Positions 1 to 10,800 of a stretch of DNA of 64,000 bases are shown here, one piece after another. Within the stretch, counting starts at the first letter, position 1. Each line of letters begins with the position of its first letter. A program made the translations under genes and the position numbers. Below the pieces are notes generated by a model, which searched no databases, was not told the DNA's origin, and saw only the letters and a list, made by a program, of their open reading frames with translations. Source of the stretch: Rhizoctonia solani (taxonomy: Eukaryota > Basidiomycota > Agaricomycetes > Cantharellales > Ceratobasidiaceae); contig NC_057378.1 of the NCBI RefSeq assembly GCF_016906535.1, positions 2,108,001 through 2,172,000 on the forward strand, written 5' to 3'.

Positions 1-2
1 GG

Positions 3-1709
3 TACCAAATCCTGGCACCCTTCAACTTCAACATTGTCTACAGACCTGGAAAGATGTCTGAAAAGCCTGATGCCCTATCAAGAAGACCTGATCACTTAGA
101 CATTCCCAACAAGGAACAGATAATGATTGATCCTAAACACTTCCTGGTAATGAAGGCAGAGGTAACAACAGACATTATTTCTCAGATCAGAGAGGCTCAG
201 GATGAAGATGAGTCAATTCAAACACTGATTGCCACTGTCAAACACAAGGAAGAACTTCCTCCTAGTGTAGCAAAACAATTTACTAAATACCAATGGAAAG
301 AAGAACTCCTATGGTATGAGGAGAGAATTTTTGTACCAGACAGCAAGGCTATCAGACTTGAACTCCTAGAACAGTACCATGACTCCCCCATTGCTGGCCA
401 TCAAGGGCAAGCACGTACTTTGGAACTCCTGTCAAGAGATTACTATTGGCCAGGAATGAAAGCCCAAGTAAACAGATATGTGGAATCATGTGAAAACTGT
501 CAAAGGAGTAAAGGCCACAAACATACAGTCCCCATAAGACCACTACCTATTCCAAGCAGGCCCTGGGAGGATATTGCCTATGACATGATAGTCAAACTTC
601 CACTATCCAATGGATATGACAGTATTCTAGTGGTAATAGACCGCTTTTCAAAGCAGGCCCATTTCATTCCTTGTATAGAAAAAACCAATGCTAAGGAAAT
701 GGCTGAAATCTTTATCAAGGAAGTATGGAAACTGCATGGTACCCCTAGGACAACAATCTCAGATAGAGGCAGAGTATTCAACAATGAATTCCAAAGGGCC
801 TTATATGAGAAATTGGGAATAAAACCTCTATACTCTACTGCCTATCACCCTGAGACAGATGGCCTGGCAGAAAGAACAAACCAATGGTTGGAGGGATTCT
901 TGCGCAGCTACTGCAACTATGCACAAGATGATTGGGCAAAGTGGCTACCTATAGCTGAGTTCTGTCACAACAATCAAGTCAACTCTACAACTGGCAAATC
1001 AGCCTTTGAGACAGTGTATGGAATGCACCCAAGATGGAATATTGCACCTACCACCTCCAATGTACCACATGCAGAAGACATGACCAAACAGATGGAACTA
1101 ATCTGGGATGAAGTCAAGGCCTCCATGGAGTTCCACAAAGCAAAGGAAAAGGCACCCAGACAGGAATACAAAGTAGGAGATAAGGTGTGGCTAATGACCA
1201 CCAATATCCAAACAAAGAGACCTGCAAAGAAGCTGGACAACAAGAAAGCTGGACCCTTCACTATCATTGAAAAGATCTCATCCCATGCTTACAGACTAGA
1301 CCTTCCTAACACCATAAAAATCCACAATGTGTTCCATCTCAATCTCCTGGCTCCCTTCAAAGAGGACACTGACTTCCACAGAAGACAAGTGAAACCTCCC
1401 CCCATCATAACAGAGGAAGGAGAAGAGGAGTATGAAGTGGAAAAGATTGTGGCATGGAGACAGGACAAAGAAGGGCTGAGATATCAAGTCAGATGGAAAG
1501 GATATGATGAGCTAGAGGATACCATGGAGAGAGCTGAAAAGATTGCCCAACTGCCTGAGATCATGGAGAGATTCAAAAAGGAGTTCCCTAATGGGCCTCT
1601 ACCTCCTGAAATCAAAACCCCAGGAAAGAAAAAGAAGACAATAAAGGGGAAATCTGCTTATATGAGTGTGTCTCACTCTAACAGATATGCACCTCTTCAA
1701 GTCCCCTAA
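3..1709 (+). CDS. Pol C-terminus: RNase H end, integrase, chromodomain (5' partial)
   Basis: The reading frame is open from base 3, so the first Met (base 54) is not the start; the protein continues upstream of the window. The first residues are the end of RNase H, including the typical NIVYRPGK and KPDALSRRPDH strings. The integrase zinc domain follows (H..H, then CENCQRSK), then the catalytic core (YDMIVKLP with the first Asp, TISDRGRVFNN with the second Asp) and the conserved AYHPETDG. A chromodomain (VRWKGYDELEDT) ends the protein, which would tether the integration complex to modified histone tails. The usual third aromatic residue of the chromodomain cage, the W of NTWEP, is Met here (DTMER). 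No frameshift or stop is seen in this part. Confidence 0.93.
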   Translation, partial: YQILAPFNFNIVYRPGKMSEKPDALSRRPDHLDIPNKEQIMIDPKHFLVMKAEVTTDIISQIREAQDEDESIQTLIATVKHKEELPPSVAKQFTKYQWKEELLWYEERIFVPDSKAIRLELLEQYHDSPIAGHQGQARTLELLSRDYYWPGMKAQVNRYVESCENCQRSKGHKHTVPIRPLPIPSRPWEDIAYDMIVKLPLSNGYDSILVVIDRFSKQAHFIPCIEKTNAKEMAEIFIKEVWKLHGTPRTTISDRGRVFNNEFQRALYEKLGIKPLYSTAYHPETDGLAERTNQWLEGFLRSYCNYAQDDWAKWLPIAEFCHNNQVNSTTGKSAFETVYGMHPRWNIAPTTSNVPHAEDMTKQMELIWDEVKASMEFHKAKEKAPRQEYKVGDKVWLMTTNIQTKRPAKKLDNKKAGPFTIIEKISSHAYRLDLPNTIKIHNVFHLNLLAPFKEDTDFHRRQVKPPPIITEEGEEEYEVEKIVAWRQDKEGLRYQVRWKGYDELEDTMERAEKIAQLPEIMERFKKEFPNGPLPPEIKTPGKKKKTIKGKSAYMSVSHSNRYAPLQVP

Positions 1710-1731
1710 AGAGGCGCAAAAGGGGGGGCAA

Positions 1732-2191
1732 TGTCATGAGCCACACCCCTATTGTGCCCTCTATTCACATACCAGGGCACTCATGGTACACACTACGGCC
1801 ACCGGAAACACGCATATACTCGCACTTATGCACTCAGAAACCCCAGGTTCCCACATATAAGAGACTTATGGTCGACATGGCTGGACTTAGTGATATTCTC
1901 TAAGTCCAGGTCACATGACCTCCCCCCCTCCAGTCCTTTATCAAATACTATACTAAACTACTACGGATTTGAGGTGGGGGGGGGGATGACATAATCTCTT
2001 CTATAATAATATAATATTCAGACCTCGCCCGCGGGCTCCATTAACATTGGCCCGCGGCTAGGGGGGCGGGGGGAGTGCAACGTCCCCCAGCGACTTATAT
2101 TATTAATATATCACTGTGCATCATATATACCATATATATCTTTGACAGTGGATATATATGGTAATAACCCCTCCAGATATGGGTTATGACA
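1732..2191 (+). repeat. 3' LTR (family 1)
   Basis: The 460-bp LTR runs from TGTCATGAG to GTTATGACA, starting 22 bases after the pol stop. It contains a polypyrimidine/polyG pair and two CCCGCGG palindromic patches (GCCCGCGGGC type). It matches the solo LTR at 51075-51528 almost base for base, which fixes both ends. Confidence 0.92.
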
Positions 2192-2216
2192 CTTCTAACT
2201 TGCACATTTTGTAGAC

Positions 2217-2599
2217 TATTACACCCTCTTAAGATATACCATTGGATTTGCATCATTTTTCTGATATTTTTAGTATTTTTTACAGGCTTGATATCTTATG
2301 TTTTCCAATCACATGAACTTGGCACTTATTATGCCAAGATGCTGTGCCAAGGGTGCTTAGGAGAAATCCATGCTTCTGCACAGCCATGGCATGCTTCTCT
2401 TTTCACATGTACTCTTCTTTTCTCACAAGCATGGAACATGTAAATAGTCTACTCTTGTCTCTATATACAACAGGAAAATTGCTTGGAGACCCCAAGTTGA
2501 TTTTACCTTGTCTCTCTTCCAAAACAGGTTTCAGAAGCCAGCTGAGTAGCTGGAACCCAGTAGTAATGTAGCTCACCCCTTTATCAGACCTACCACACC
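2217..2599 (+). repeat. LTR-B family, 3'-truncated copy
   Basis: The segment starts TATTACACCC and follows the complete LTR-B copy at 2945-3516 (degenerate but collinear) until ACCACACC, where LTR-C begins. It has the A/T-rich start, the AAGATGC(T)GTGCCAAG repeat and the CCAAGTTGATTTTACC stretch of that family. It is probably an LTR-B copy interrupted by the LTR-C insertion at 2600. The right-hand remainder is not found nearby. Confidence 0.65.
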
Positions 2600-4042
2600 T
2601 GTTAAGAGTTGTGTAAGTACAGGAGTAAGAAAGAATTACTATATACAAAATGTATATGGGAATACTAAGAATTAATAGTAAGAATCAGAATATATGCACA
2701 GAATATATGCACAATATAGGCTAAGTTATCAGGAATAACAACTCCTAACAAATAGTCTAGCAACTATGAAGTGCAGGTGGTTGGTTATGTATAGTACCTA
2801 AAGCTAATGTTACTTAAGCCTAAGTGACTAAGAGTATGTATACTTAACATCTCTGGGATAGTACCTTAAGTAAGAAGGTTACCTGACTAATGTACAGGAT
2901 TTATAGGATTTGCCTAATAAGTATAGGACTTATAGGTGCTTAAGTGTTACACCCGCTTCACATATACCATTGGATTTGCCTGAATTTTCTGATATTTATA
3001 GAATTTTTTCCGAACCCTGTATCTTTTGTTTTTTGATCACGTGATCTTGGCGCTTACTATGCCAAGATGCCGCGCCAAGATGCTGTGCCAAGGGCGCTTA
3101 GGGATAATCCACACATCCACGCAGCCTGCAGCATGCTTCCTTTTTCATATCTTTACTTCTTTTCTCACAAGCTTTGACCACCTGTAGATAGTTCTCTTGT
3201 GTATAAATACAAGAGGGAAACTGCTTGGAAACCCCAAGTCAATTTTACCTTGTCTCTTACTCACTAGAGAAGGTATCCAGCCAGCTAAGTAGCCGGCCCT
3301 CAGTTACCAGAAGCCACTTACCCCCCTAACTTCACTCACCACACCTCCAGGCCTCTGGCCCCCTTGCATTGACAGTAGCCAGTTAGTTGTTGCCTCAAGC
3401 AACTTAGTATAGTTATTAGTTAGCTGTAGATAGACAGATTACATAAGCAGTGTAGTAGTATGGCCACAAGCGCCTGCCCCCACTAGCAAGTACCCACATT
3501 ACCGTGGTGTACAACATTAAGTAAGACTTAAGACTTATGGGATTTACCTAAAATATATCTAGGATTGATGAGATATTGTAGATAAAGCTATCAACAATAT
3601 GGGCGGTATGGTGGATTGAAACACTATCACTCAATCACAACAATTGTTACAGTATTGTTGCACTATACTCAATGTTGGACTCAACAACTATGACAGTCAA
3701 GGGACACAGGGTTGCAGTAAGCACTCTAATAGGTTACCCTGTGTCTGTTGGGACTGACCTATGGTCTTAGTGCGCCAAATAACCTCCTATGCTGTTTACA
3801 GTGAGTCAATCACTAAAGTAAATGCGCAGATAAGCTGTTAAAGGCTTGTGTGTATATGTCAATATATAAGAGTAAAAGTAGGATAAAAGTAGGATGCATT
3901 AGAAGTGTCTTCACAGGGTGCTTTTATACCCTGAGAAGGCACACAAACAAGTATATACATGATTGATACCAAGAGGGGGTACAGGAGGTACATGTGGCAA
4001 CTGAAACACTTGAGGGAGCCAATACTTTGGTACATGGTAAAC
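2600..4042 (+). repeat. LTR-C family copy, truncated, carrying a solo LTR-B
   Basis: The copy begins TGTTAAGAGTTGTGTAAGTAC and is collinear with the full LTR-C copies at 47669-49190 (opposite strand) and 49436-58020 (same strand, itself interrupted). It is split by the solo LTR-B at 2945-3516. It stops at GGTACATGGTAAAC, where an inverted LTR-B begins, so the last third or so of the LTR is missing. A TATA-like TTTTATACCC lies in the retained part. Confidence 0.8.
2945..3516 (+). repeat. Solo LTR-B with 5-bp target duplication TTAAG
   Basis: A 572-bp TGTTACACCC...GGTGTACAACA unit is flanked on both sides by TTAAG (2940-2944 and 3517-3521). The uninterrupted version of the target is visible at 49763-49800, where the same LTR-C sequence runs straight through GCTTAAGTAAGACTTAAG. 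It carries a TATAAATA box near 3202. No coding sequence is attached. Confidence 0.93.
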
Positions 4043-4431
4043 TGTTGTACAACACTGTAAGGTGGGTACTTGCTAATGGTGGGCGCTTGAGGCTGTATCT
4101 ACTACAAGGTAAATCTTAACTACTTATGTAATCTAGGCTATACTACTGAGCGCTTAAGGCGCTATACTACTATCTACTGAGTGCAAAGGGGCCAGAGGCC
4201 TGGGAGGTGCAGTAAGTAAGGTAGAGTGGTAAGTGGCTCTGCTACTAAAGGGCCAGCTACTTAGCTGGCTGGTAACCTTCTCTAGTGAATAAGAGACAAG
4301 GTAAAATCAACTTGGGGTTTCCAAGTGATTTTCCTACTGTATATGTAGACAAAGAGGTGCTATCTACATGGTCTGTGCGTGTGAGAAAGGTAGTACATAA
4401 ATGAAATAAGAAGAGTGCTGTGGGCCAAGCA
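4043..4431 (-). repeat. LTR-B family, inverted truncated copy
   Basis: TGTTGTACAACACTGTAAGGTGGG starts an inverted LTR-B that follows the copy at 47065-47636 through the CCAAG/TATATGT region and stops at GGGCCAAGCA, about 180 bp short of the far end. A different repeat (TGTCATGACC...) begins there. Confidence 0.75.
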
Positions 4432-4846
4432 TGTCATGACCTTCATTGGCATGACATAATTTTTCACTATTTTCTATCTTTTTTCTAAGACACTTTCCTT
4501 TTTTGGTATATATTTATGACTCATCAAGATCACGTGACATATTTGATATATGATGTGAAATTGTAAATGACTCACTATTTTGTACTGTTGTTTTTGATGT
4601 GGCTTTTCTCTTGTACATAAACCAGGTCAAGTTGCTGCTAGAACAGCAAGACTTGACCTCTTTGTCAATTCACCTGAGTTCTTACCTATTCTCTTTGCCC
4701 AGGCCCCTAGTTGGCCATAAGTGCACTCTACTATAACCCCATAACCCAGGCCTTGTTGCCCTCTACCCTTACCATACCCCTTGGGCCTTTGTTGCCCCTC
4801 TTTGCCTCATAGTCCATTGGTGATAGGGCCACGGACTTTAAGCCAC
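4432..4846 (+). repeat. Possible partial LTR of a further family (LTR-D)
   Basis: The segment begins TGTCATGACCTTCATTGG, contains a TATA-like run (GGTATATATTTATGA) and ends where the LTR-A copy of element 2 starts. It looks like the left part of another LTR because it starts with TGTC at a sharp junction with a truncated repeat. No second copy is present in the window, so the assignment is tentative. Confidence 0.35.
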
Positions 4847-5374
4847 TGTCGTAGACACACTTGATACCAGGGAATTTATTCCCATTTTCTCGAATTTAAA
4901 CGAAAGCAAACGGACAACATTTTCGATCACGTGACCTCGGCGCTTATATCATACGCTAAGCGCCGAGCCACGTCCCCTTCCGCACTTACCTCAGCATACG
5001 TAGCCACCTCCACCTGATGACATCACTATGACACGTCAGTGACACGTATGCATGAGTAAGGCCGACTGCGGAGCGGGGTTCTTATTGGATTATATATTTG
5101 ATATGATGTATTTGTAATTAGTCACTCTGTAGAATATATAAGGAGGCCAACCGACCATGGTAACACCCAGGTCAATTACCTCTTGTCGCATCCCCATTGC
5201 TGTACGAGGGCCTTAAGCCCAGTAACCCACTTAGTTACTTAGTTCACACCGCCTTAAGCGGCTTCTTCACTGTAGTTACATAGCTGGTCATCGCCCTTAC
5301 GGCCTTGGTCATTGTAGTATAGCTGGTCGTCGCCGTAGGATAGCTTGCCGCCGCCTTACGCGGTTCTCTACTTA
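4847..5374 (+). repeat. Element 2 5' LTR, left part (continues at 11840-11895)
   Basis: It begins TGTCGTAGACACACTTGATACC and is collinear with the 3' LTR at 17161-17744 up to TTCTCTACTTA. There element 1 interrupts it, and the LTR resumes at 11840 with GATACATCCGGCCGC. This part includes the TATA box (AATATATAAGG) and the AGGTCAATTACCT stretch that would be the transcript 5' end. Confidence 0.93.
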
Positions 5375-5965
5375 TGTCGTAGACACAATCGATACCAGGG
5401 AATTTATTCCCAATTTCTCGAATTTAAACGAAGGCAATCGAAGAACATTTTTAGTCACGTGACATCGGCGCTTACATCATACGCTAAGCGCCGAGCCACG
5501 TCCCCATCCGCGCTTACTAAGCACACGTAGCCACCTCCACTTGATGACATCACTATGACACGTCAGTGACACGTATGCATGAGTAAGGCCAACTGCGGAA
5601 CGGGGTTCTTATTTGATACAGTATTTGATATAATGTATTTGTAATTAGCTAGCTTGTAGAATATATAAGGAGGCACACCAACCATGGTAACACCCAGGTC
5701 GATTACCTCTTGTTGTATCTCACTCAGTGTACAAGGGCCCTACAGCCCAGTAAATACTAGTTAACTACTTAGATCGCCTACACCGCCTTAAGCGGCTTCA
5801 TCACTGTACTTAGATAGCTTGTCACCGCCTTAAGCGGTCTTGTCGTCGTAGGATAGTTGCTCGTCGCCGTAGCTAGGTTCGTCGTCGCCTTAAGCGACTT
5901 TTCTCATTTGTACTCCGCGGCCACAAGTGCCATCCTCCTCGACGCCCTAACGGACGTTTAGGACA
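5375..5965 (+). repeat. Element 1 5' LTR
   Basis: It runs from TGTCGTAGACACAATCGATACC to GACGTTTAGGACA, 591 bp. It contains the TATA box at 5662-5670 and, 34 bases further, the 13-mer that pairs with the putative primer site after the LTR. It differs from the 3' LTR at a few positions such as TTGTTGTATC against TTGTCGTATC. Confidence 0.95.
5662..5670 (+). promoter_or_regulatory. LTR-A TATA box
   Basis: TATATAAGG is conserved in position in the LTR-A copies of the window (for example 11531, about 17450, 50275 and 58590). It lies 34 bases upstream of AGGTCGATTACCT (5696-5708), a plausible transcription start. Confidence 0.65.
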
Positions 5966-5967
5966 CT

Positions 5968-5980
5968 AGGTAATCAACCT
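5968..5980 (+). other. Putative self-priming primer-binding site
   Basis: AGGTAATCAACCT begins two bases after the LTR end. It is complementary, with one mismatch here, to AGGTCGATTACCT at 5696-5708 in the LTR, at the expected transcript start. This is the Tf1/sushi arrangement, where the RNA 5' end folds back as primer. No match to a tRNA 3' end beginning TGG is present. Element 2 (11898-11910) and element 3 (50584-50596) have perfect pairing with an LTR-A copy of their own element. Confidence 0.6.
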
Positions 5981-6467
5981 TACGTCGGTTGCAAACCGTT
6001 TTGCACACCCACCACTAAGACTCAACCCCGGAGAAGAATACCTGTACTAGCACGACCGAAATCACGTGATCGGGGCCACCTTGCGGGAGATAATAATCAA
6101 AACTCCCCCACCCCCACGTAGTAGGAAATTGCTATAAGGCAGGATATTCCTATCCCCCGCATACCCACGGTCGCCGCACCTGTTACCAGCAACCTCAGAC
6201 AGCAGATACACCCGCTTGCAGAGACGAGACCCTACATTACGCCCGTCCACGGCTGTAATTAGCGGCACTTACTGTCCAACGCTAGGTCGTTTGACGCAGA
6301 GGTTTAGCGTTTGCGTAACAAAGCGCTCATAAGTCCTGATATAGGCACTACCTGGCTACACAGCCCTCACTCCCCCTTACTTGCCCACCATTACCTCGCG
6401 CACTCCCACTCGCTCTTCCTCCCGTGCTTCTTCCCACGCTGGCCGCTCCTACCCGCCAACACATACC
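5981..6467 (+). other. Element 1 leader (5' UTR)
   Basis: This is non-coding sequence between the primer site and gag. It contains ATCACGTGAT (a perfect palindrome at about 6061) and C-rich tracts. It is conserved in the leaders of elements 2, 3 and 4, so it is probably functional for RNA packaging or translation, which is inference. Confidence 0.6.
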
Positions 6468-7820
6468 ATGGCAACCCGTTCCCGGCCAGCCTCTCGAACC
6501 CGCTCCCCAATCGATCAAGGGGAGCTGGGACCCCAACTTTCGGCAACCCCCTATGTCGAAATTGGGGAAGTCTCCCTTGAGCGAATCACAAGCCTCCTCC
6601 TTGGCCTCCTCGGCCAAGTTGAGCACCTCAAGCGGAAAGTGGAAGAAGTCCGAGAAGCAGGGGTTGAGGCCCGGACCAACCTTGAGAACATATCTCAAGC
6701 CGTCGATACTGTCAAGGATGGGCTTAGAAGCCTCCAACTCCATGGACCCCGGACCCCGGAAGACACAAAACCCCCGGTCGTGGAAGCAACGCCACGCCCC
6801 CTATCAAAAGTCGACCCTATTGGATCGACTAGTCGGGTCTCATTCTGGCCCGAATCATCCAAGGGGCTCCCCACCTTTGCCCAGCCCACTCCTGTCCGAG
6901 CAGTGCCCCCGCGAGTCCCATCTCCCCCTCCATCTCCGCGTCTCCGATCCCCCATCGGAGCACCTGCCCCTCCACCTCCGGCTCCAGTCGCTGCCTATCC
7001 CGCTCCGGTCAAGGTTGACCACCCCGACGCCTACACAGGCAAAATAGGGAGCAAAGCAAAGCAGTGGCTGACCCGGATGTTAGCCTGGACCCGCCTCAAT
7101 TCCCGCATGTTCCCCACGGACCAAGAGGTCTTATCATTCCTTCTCATGAACATGAAGGACTCTGCGGGAGCATGGGCCCATCCACACCTTGACCAGCTTG
7201 GATCACACCGAGCCATTATCCAAACGGTCGAAGGATTCAAACTGGAGTTCCTGGCAGCGTTTGGTGACCCTGATGCCACAAGGGCCGCCGAGCGGAAAAT
7301 AACCTCCCTTACACAATCCGGCACATGCGCGGATTACATTACAAAGTTCAGAACCTTGGCCATGGAACTGGACTGGAACGACGCAGCCCTCCGAGGCCAG
7401 TTTGCCCGCGGCCTCCACTGGGAGGTCAGTCGCCAAATTGCCACCCGCGAGCACCGACCCCGCACCCTTCTCGAGCTGCAGAATGCAGCACTCGTCATCG
7501 ACAACGCTCTCCGCGAAGAGCGTGCTAGCCACCCACCGAGGGATAATAAGCCTAGCAAACCATCTAACCCCGCAAGGGGGACGAGTACCGGCCCGTCTAC
7601 TACCGGTTCGAAGAAACTCTCCGACGACCCGAATTTTGTGTCGGAAGAAGAACGCAATTGCCGCCGCGCCGCAGGCGCCTGTATCAAGTGCGGCAAAATG
7701 GGTCACAAGTTCGCGGAATGCCGCACGGGCTGGAAAGCCACCCCTATTGAGGATAAGGGGAAGGCTAAGGAAACCGCCAAGATTGGCGAAGACTCTGAGT
7801 ACCAATCGGGAAAAGAGTAA
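6468..7820 (+). CDS. Gag of element 1
   Basis: A structural protein of 450 residues that would form the virus-like particle. The start is the ATG in ACCATGGCA, a good eukaryotic context that is conserved at the same place in element 2; the frame is open further upstream but without another ATG. The order is a coiled-coil-like N-terminus (about residues 35-85), a proline-rich linker, the retrotransposon gag domain (from VKVDHPDAYTGKIGSKAKQW, about residue 180) and one CCHC knuckle, CIKCGKMGHKFAEC, at about residues 405-418. The length is identical to element 2 gag. It ends at a GGGAAAA slippery site with pol in the -1 frame. Confidence 0.93.
   Translation: MATRSRPASRTRSPIDQGELGPQLSATPYVEIGEVSLERITSLLLGLLGQVEHLKRKVEEVREAGVEARTNLENISQAVDTVKDGLRSLQLHGPRTPEDTKPPVVEATPRPLSKVDPIGSTSRVSFWPESSKGLPTFAQPTPVRAVPPRVPSPPPSPRLRSPIGAPAPPPPAPVAAYPAPVKVDHPDAYTGKIGSKAKQWLTRMLAWTRLNSRMFPTDQEVLSFLLMNMKDSAGAWAHPHLDQLGSHRAIIQTVEGFKLEFLAAFGDPDATRAAERKITSLTQSGTCADYITKFRTLAMELDWNDAALRGQFARGLHWEVSRQIATREHRPRTLLELQNAALVIDNALREERASHPPRDNKPSKPSNPARGTSTGPSTTGSKKLSDDPNFVSEEERNCRRAAGACIKCGKMGHKFAECRTGWKATPIEDKGKAKETAKIGEDSEYQSGKE
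7808..7814 (+). promoter_or_regulatory. Putative -1 ribosomal frameshift heptamer (gag/pol)
   Basis: G GGA AAA in the gag frame fits X XXY YYZ exactly and lies one codon before the gag stop. Slipping back one base continues into the open pol frame (K-R-V-R-V-P-A-A-A-R). The same heptamer sits at 13722-13728 and 62748-62754. Confidence 0.65.
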
Positions 7821-10800
7821 GGGTACCTGCTGCCGCGCGCAAGGACCCCAAGGACTCTGGCTGCATCGAAATTTGTAATATATCTGATAGTCACAATAGA
7901 ATTTCCCCCCTGTTCACAATTTCGATTAAACCAGAGAAAAAAGCGGAACACTTAGAAGTCCTGATAGACTCAGGCGCCACATTGTCATTCCTTCACCCCC
8001 GTACCGCCGAGGCACTACGCCTACCCCTTATAGACCTCCCAGCACCCCGCACCGTTACCATGCTCGATGGGTCAAGCCCCCAGGCAGGCAAGATCTGGAA
8101 GAAGGCAGTCCTAACCTTCTCCTTTGATGGCAAGAAAATGACAGAGACCTTCCTAATATGTAACACCGGGTCTCATGCTGCTATCCTAGGATTGAAATGG
8201 TTGGATGCCCACAATCCAGAGATTGATTGGAATATGCGCACCCTTACCTTCCCTCATGCAACCCCCGAACATGTGGCCATCGCCGAAGAAGAGGAAGCAG
8301 ATAAAAACCCCCTTGAAGGAGTACCCTCCGAATACCATCAATACGCCAAGGTATTTGGGGAAGAAGAATTCAACAAGCTCCCTCCACACCGGCATTACGA
8401 CATTGGGATAGAACTCACGGAAGAAGGCCCCCTCAACTCCCCCCTTTACAGTATGACAGACGCCGAGTCCGCCACACTCAAGGACTGGCTCAGGGATGAG
8501 TTGAAAGCTGGGAAGATCCGCCCTAGCAAGTCTTCCATCAGTTCCCCCGTCATGTTTGTCCCTAAGAAAGATGGTTCCCGCCGCCTGGTTGTCGACTACC
8601 GCCGCCTTAACAACCGGACCAAGAAAAACGTTTATCCACTACCCCGTCCAGATGACCTCATGGCCCAGCTCCGTGGTGCCAAGGTTTTCACTAAGTTAGA
8701 TTTGAGATGGGGTTACAACAACGTCCGAGTTAAGGAAGGGGATGAATGGAAAACTGCATTCCGCACCAAGTATGGCCTATACGAATCCCTAGTTATGACC
8801 TTTGGTCTCACCAACGCCCCCGCCGCATTCCAACACTTCATGAACGAGCTGTTCAAAGATCTATTGGACGTATGCGTCATCATATACCTCGATGACATCC
8901 TGATCTATTCTAAGGATGACGCTGCCCACACACAACACGTTCACGAGGTCCTGAAGCGGCTAATGGAGAACCAACTGTTCTGCAAGGCGTCCAAATGCAC
9001 CTTCCACGTCACCTCCGTGGAATACTTGGGAATCATTGTCTCGGATAAGGGTTTTAGCCTGGATAAGCTCAAGATCCAGGCGGTACAAGAATGGCCAACA
9101 CCCACTAAGGTCAAGGAAGTTCAATCGTTCCTGGGATTTGCCAATTTCCTTTGACGCTTTGTTGCCAACTTCAGCCACATGGCTAGGCCGCTACACAACC
9201 TAGTCAAGAAAGACACGCCCTGGAAATGGGACACAAAGGAGCAAGAGGCATTCCAAGGCCTAAAGAACGCCATCACCAACGCCCCCGTACTCTGCCACGC
9301 CGACCCTACCAAACCTTATTTCCTCGAGACAGATGCATCTGGCGCGGCCCTAGGATCCATACTCAGTCAACGCCAAGAGGACGGACGCCTACATCCGCTG
9401 GGATTCCTGTCAGAATCATTCAAGGGTGCTGAACAGAATTATGACACCCACAATAAGGAACTCCTGGCCATCATCCGATCATTCGAATACTGGCGCATAT
9501 TCTTGGAAGGTACCCTGCACCCCATAACGGTTTTCACTGATCACCGGAACCTGGAGTACTGGAAGGAGTCTAGAACCTTCAATCGCCGCCACGCACGGTG
9601 GCACCTCCTCCTTGCCGGTTACAATTTCCAGATAGTCTATTGCCCAGGGAAACAGTCAGGAAAACCAGATGCCCTCTCACGCCGCTCGGATCATGCCGAT
9701 GTCCCTCCTGCCGATCAAACAATGCTTCCAGACCCTGTATTCGCCAACGTTGCCCTAGTCACACCAGAAAAGGAATTACAACGACAGATTGAGTTGTCCC
9801 TGGATCAGGACGAGTCGCTAGAAGAAATCCTCCAATTCTTACAGAACGAGTCCAAGGCACCGCCCTCCATCAAACGCGCATTCAAGGATTACGAGATGGA
9901 GGCGGGGTTACTTTTCTATCAAGGACGAATTGTAGTCCCCGACGTTGGAACACTAAGGACAGATCTACTCCGCATTTTCCATGACAGCCCCCTGGCAGGA
10001 CACCCGGGAAGACAGCGCACTCTGGAATTGGTGTCAAGAAGTTACTACTGGCCGGGTATCCGCAGTGACACGTATTGGCACGTGGACTCCTGTGAAACGT
10101 GTCAACGGATCAGGAAGCCCAGATACGCGTCCATTCCACCCCAGCCTCTGGAACTACCGTCTAGACCCTGGCAACATGTTTCCTACGATATGATTGTGGA
10201 CCTACCAAAGGACGGGAATCACGACTCGATCCTAGTCATCATTGATAGCTTCACTAAGTACGGAATATTTGTCAAATGCTCCAAGAAACTAAAAGCCCCA
10301 GAACTGGCGGAATTATTCTTGGAACACGTATGGAAACAACACGGCATGCCTGAAAAAACAATTTCGGATAGAGGGAGGGTGTTCAACAACAGATTCTTGA
10401 AGGCGCTGTACAAACGCCTGGGAATTGACCCCCACTTCTCCTCGGCGTATCATCCCCAGAGCGATGGCCAAACTGAACGGGTCAACCCGTCCATCGAACA
10501 TTTCCTAAGGGCATACTCTGGCATCAACCAACGGGACTGGACAAAATGGCTGCCCATGGCGGAGTTTGCATACAACAACGCCGTACATAGTAGCACGGGC
10601 AAGACCCCTTTCAAGGCCCTGTATGGCTGGGAACCTACCCTGACCCCATCAAACGTACCAACAGACGTCCCGGAAGCAGACGACCTGGCCCAAACAATGG
10701 AGGCACAGTGGATGGAGGTGGAATCTGCACTCCGGCAGTCCAAACAACGAATGACAGCCGGAGAAGATGGGAGCCCAACAGAGTTTGAAGTTGGAGAAGA

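Larger units (their letters stand above)
1..2191 (+). mobile_element. Ty3/gypsy chromovirus, 3' part with 3' LTR
   Basis: The window opens inside the RNase H region of a Ty3/gypsy element and runs through integrase, chromodomain, a purine-rich tract (AAAAGGGGGGG, just before the LTR) and a complete 3' LTR. It belongs to a different family from the LTR-A elements elsewhere in the window: its LTR is 460 bp and unrelated, and its integrase and chromodomain are clearly divergent. A solo copy of the same LTR lies at 51075-51528. The 5' part is outside the window. Confidence 0.93.
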
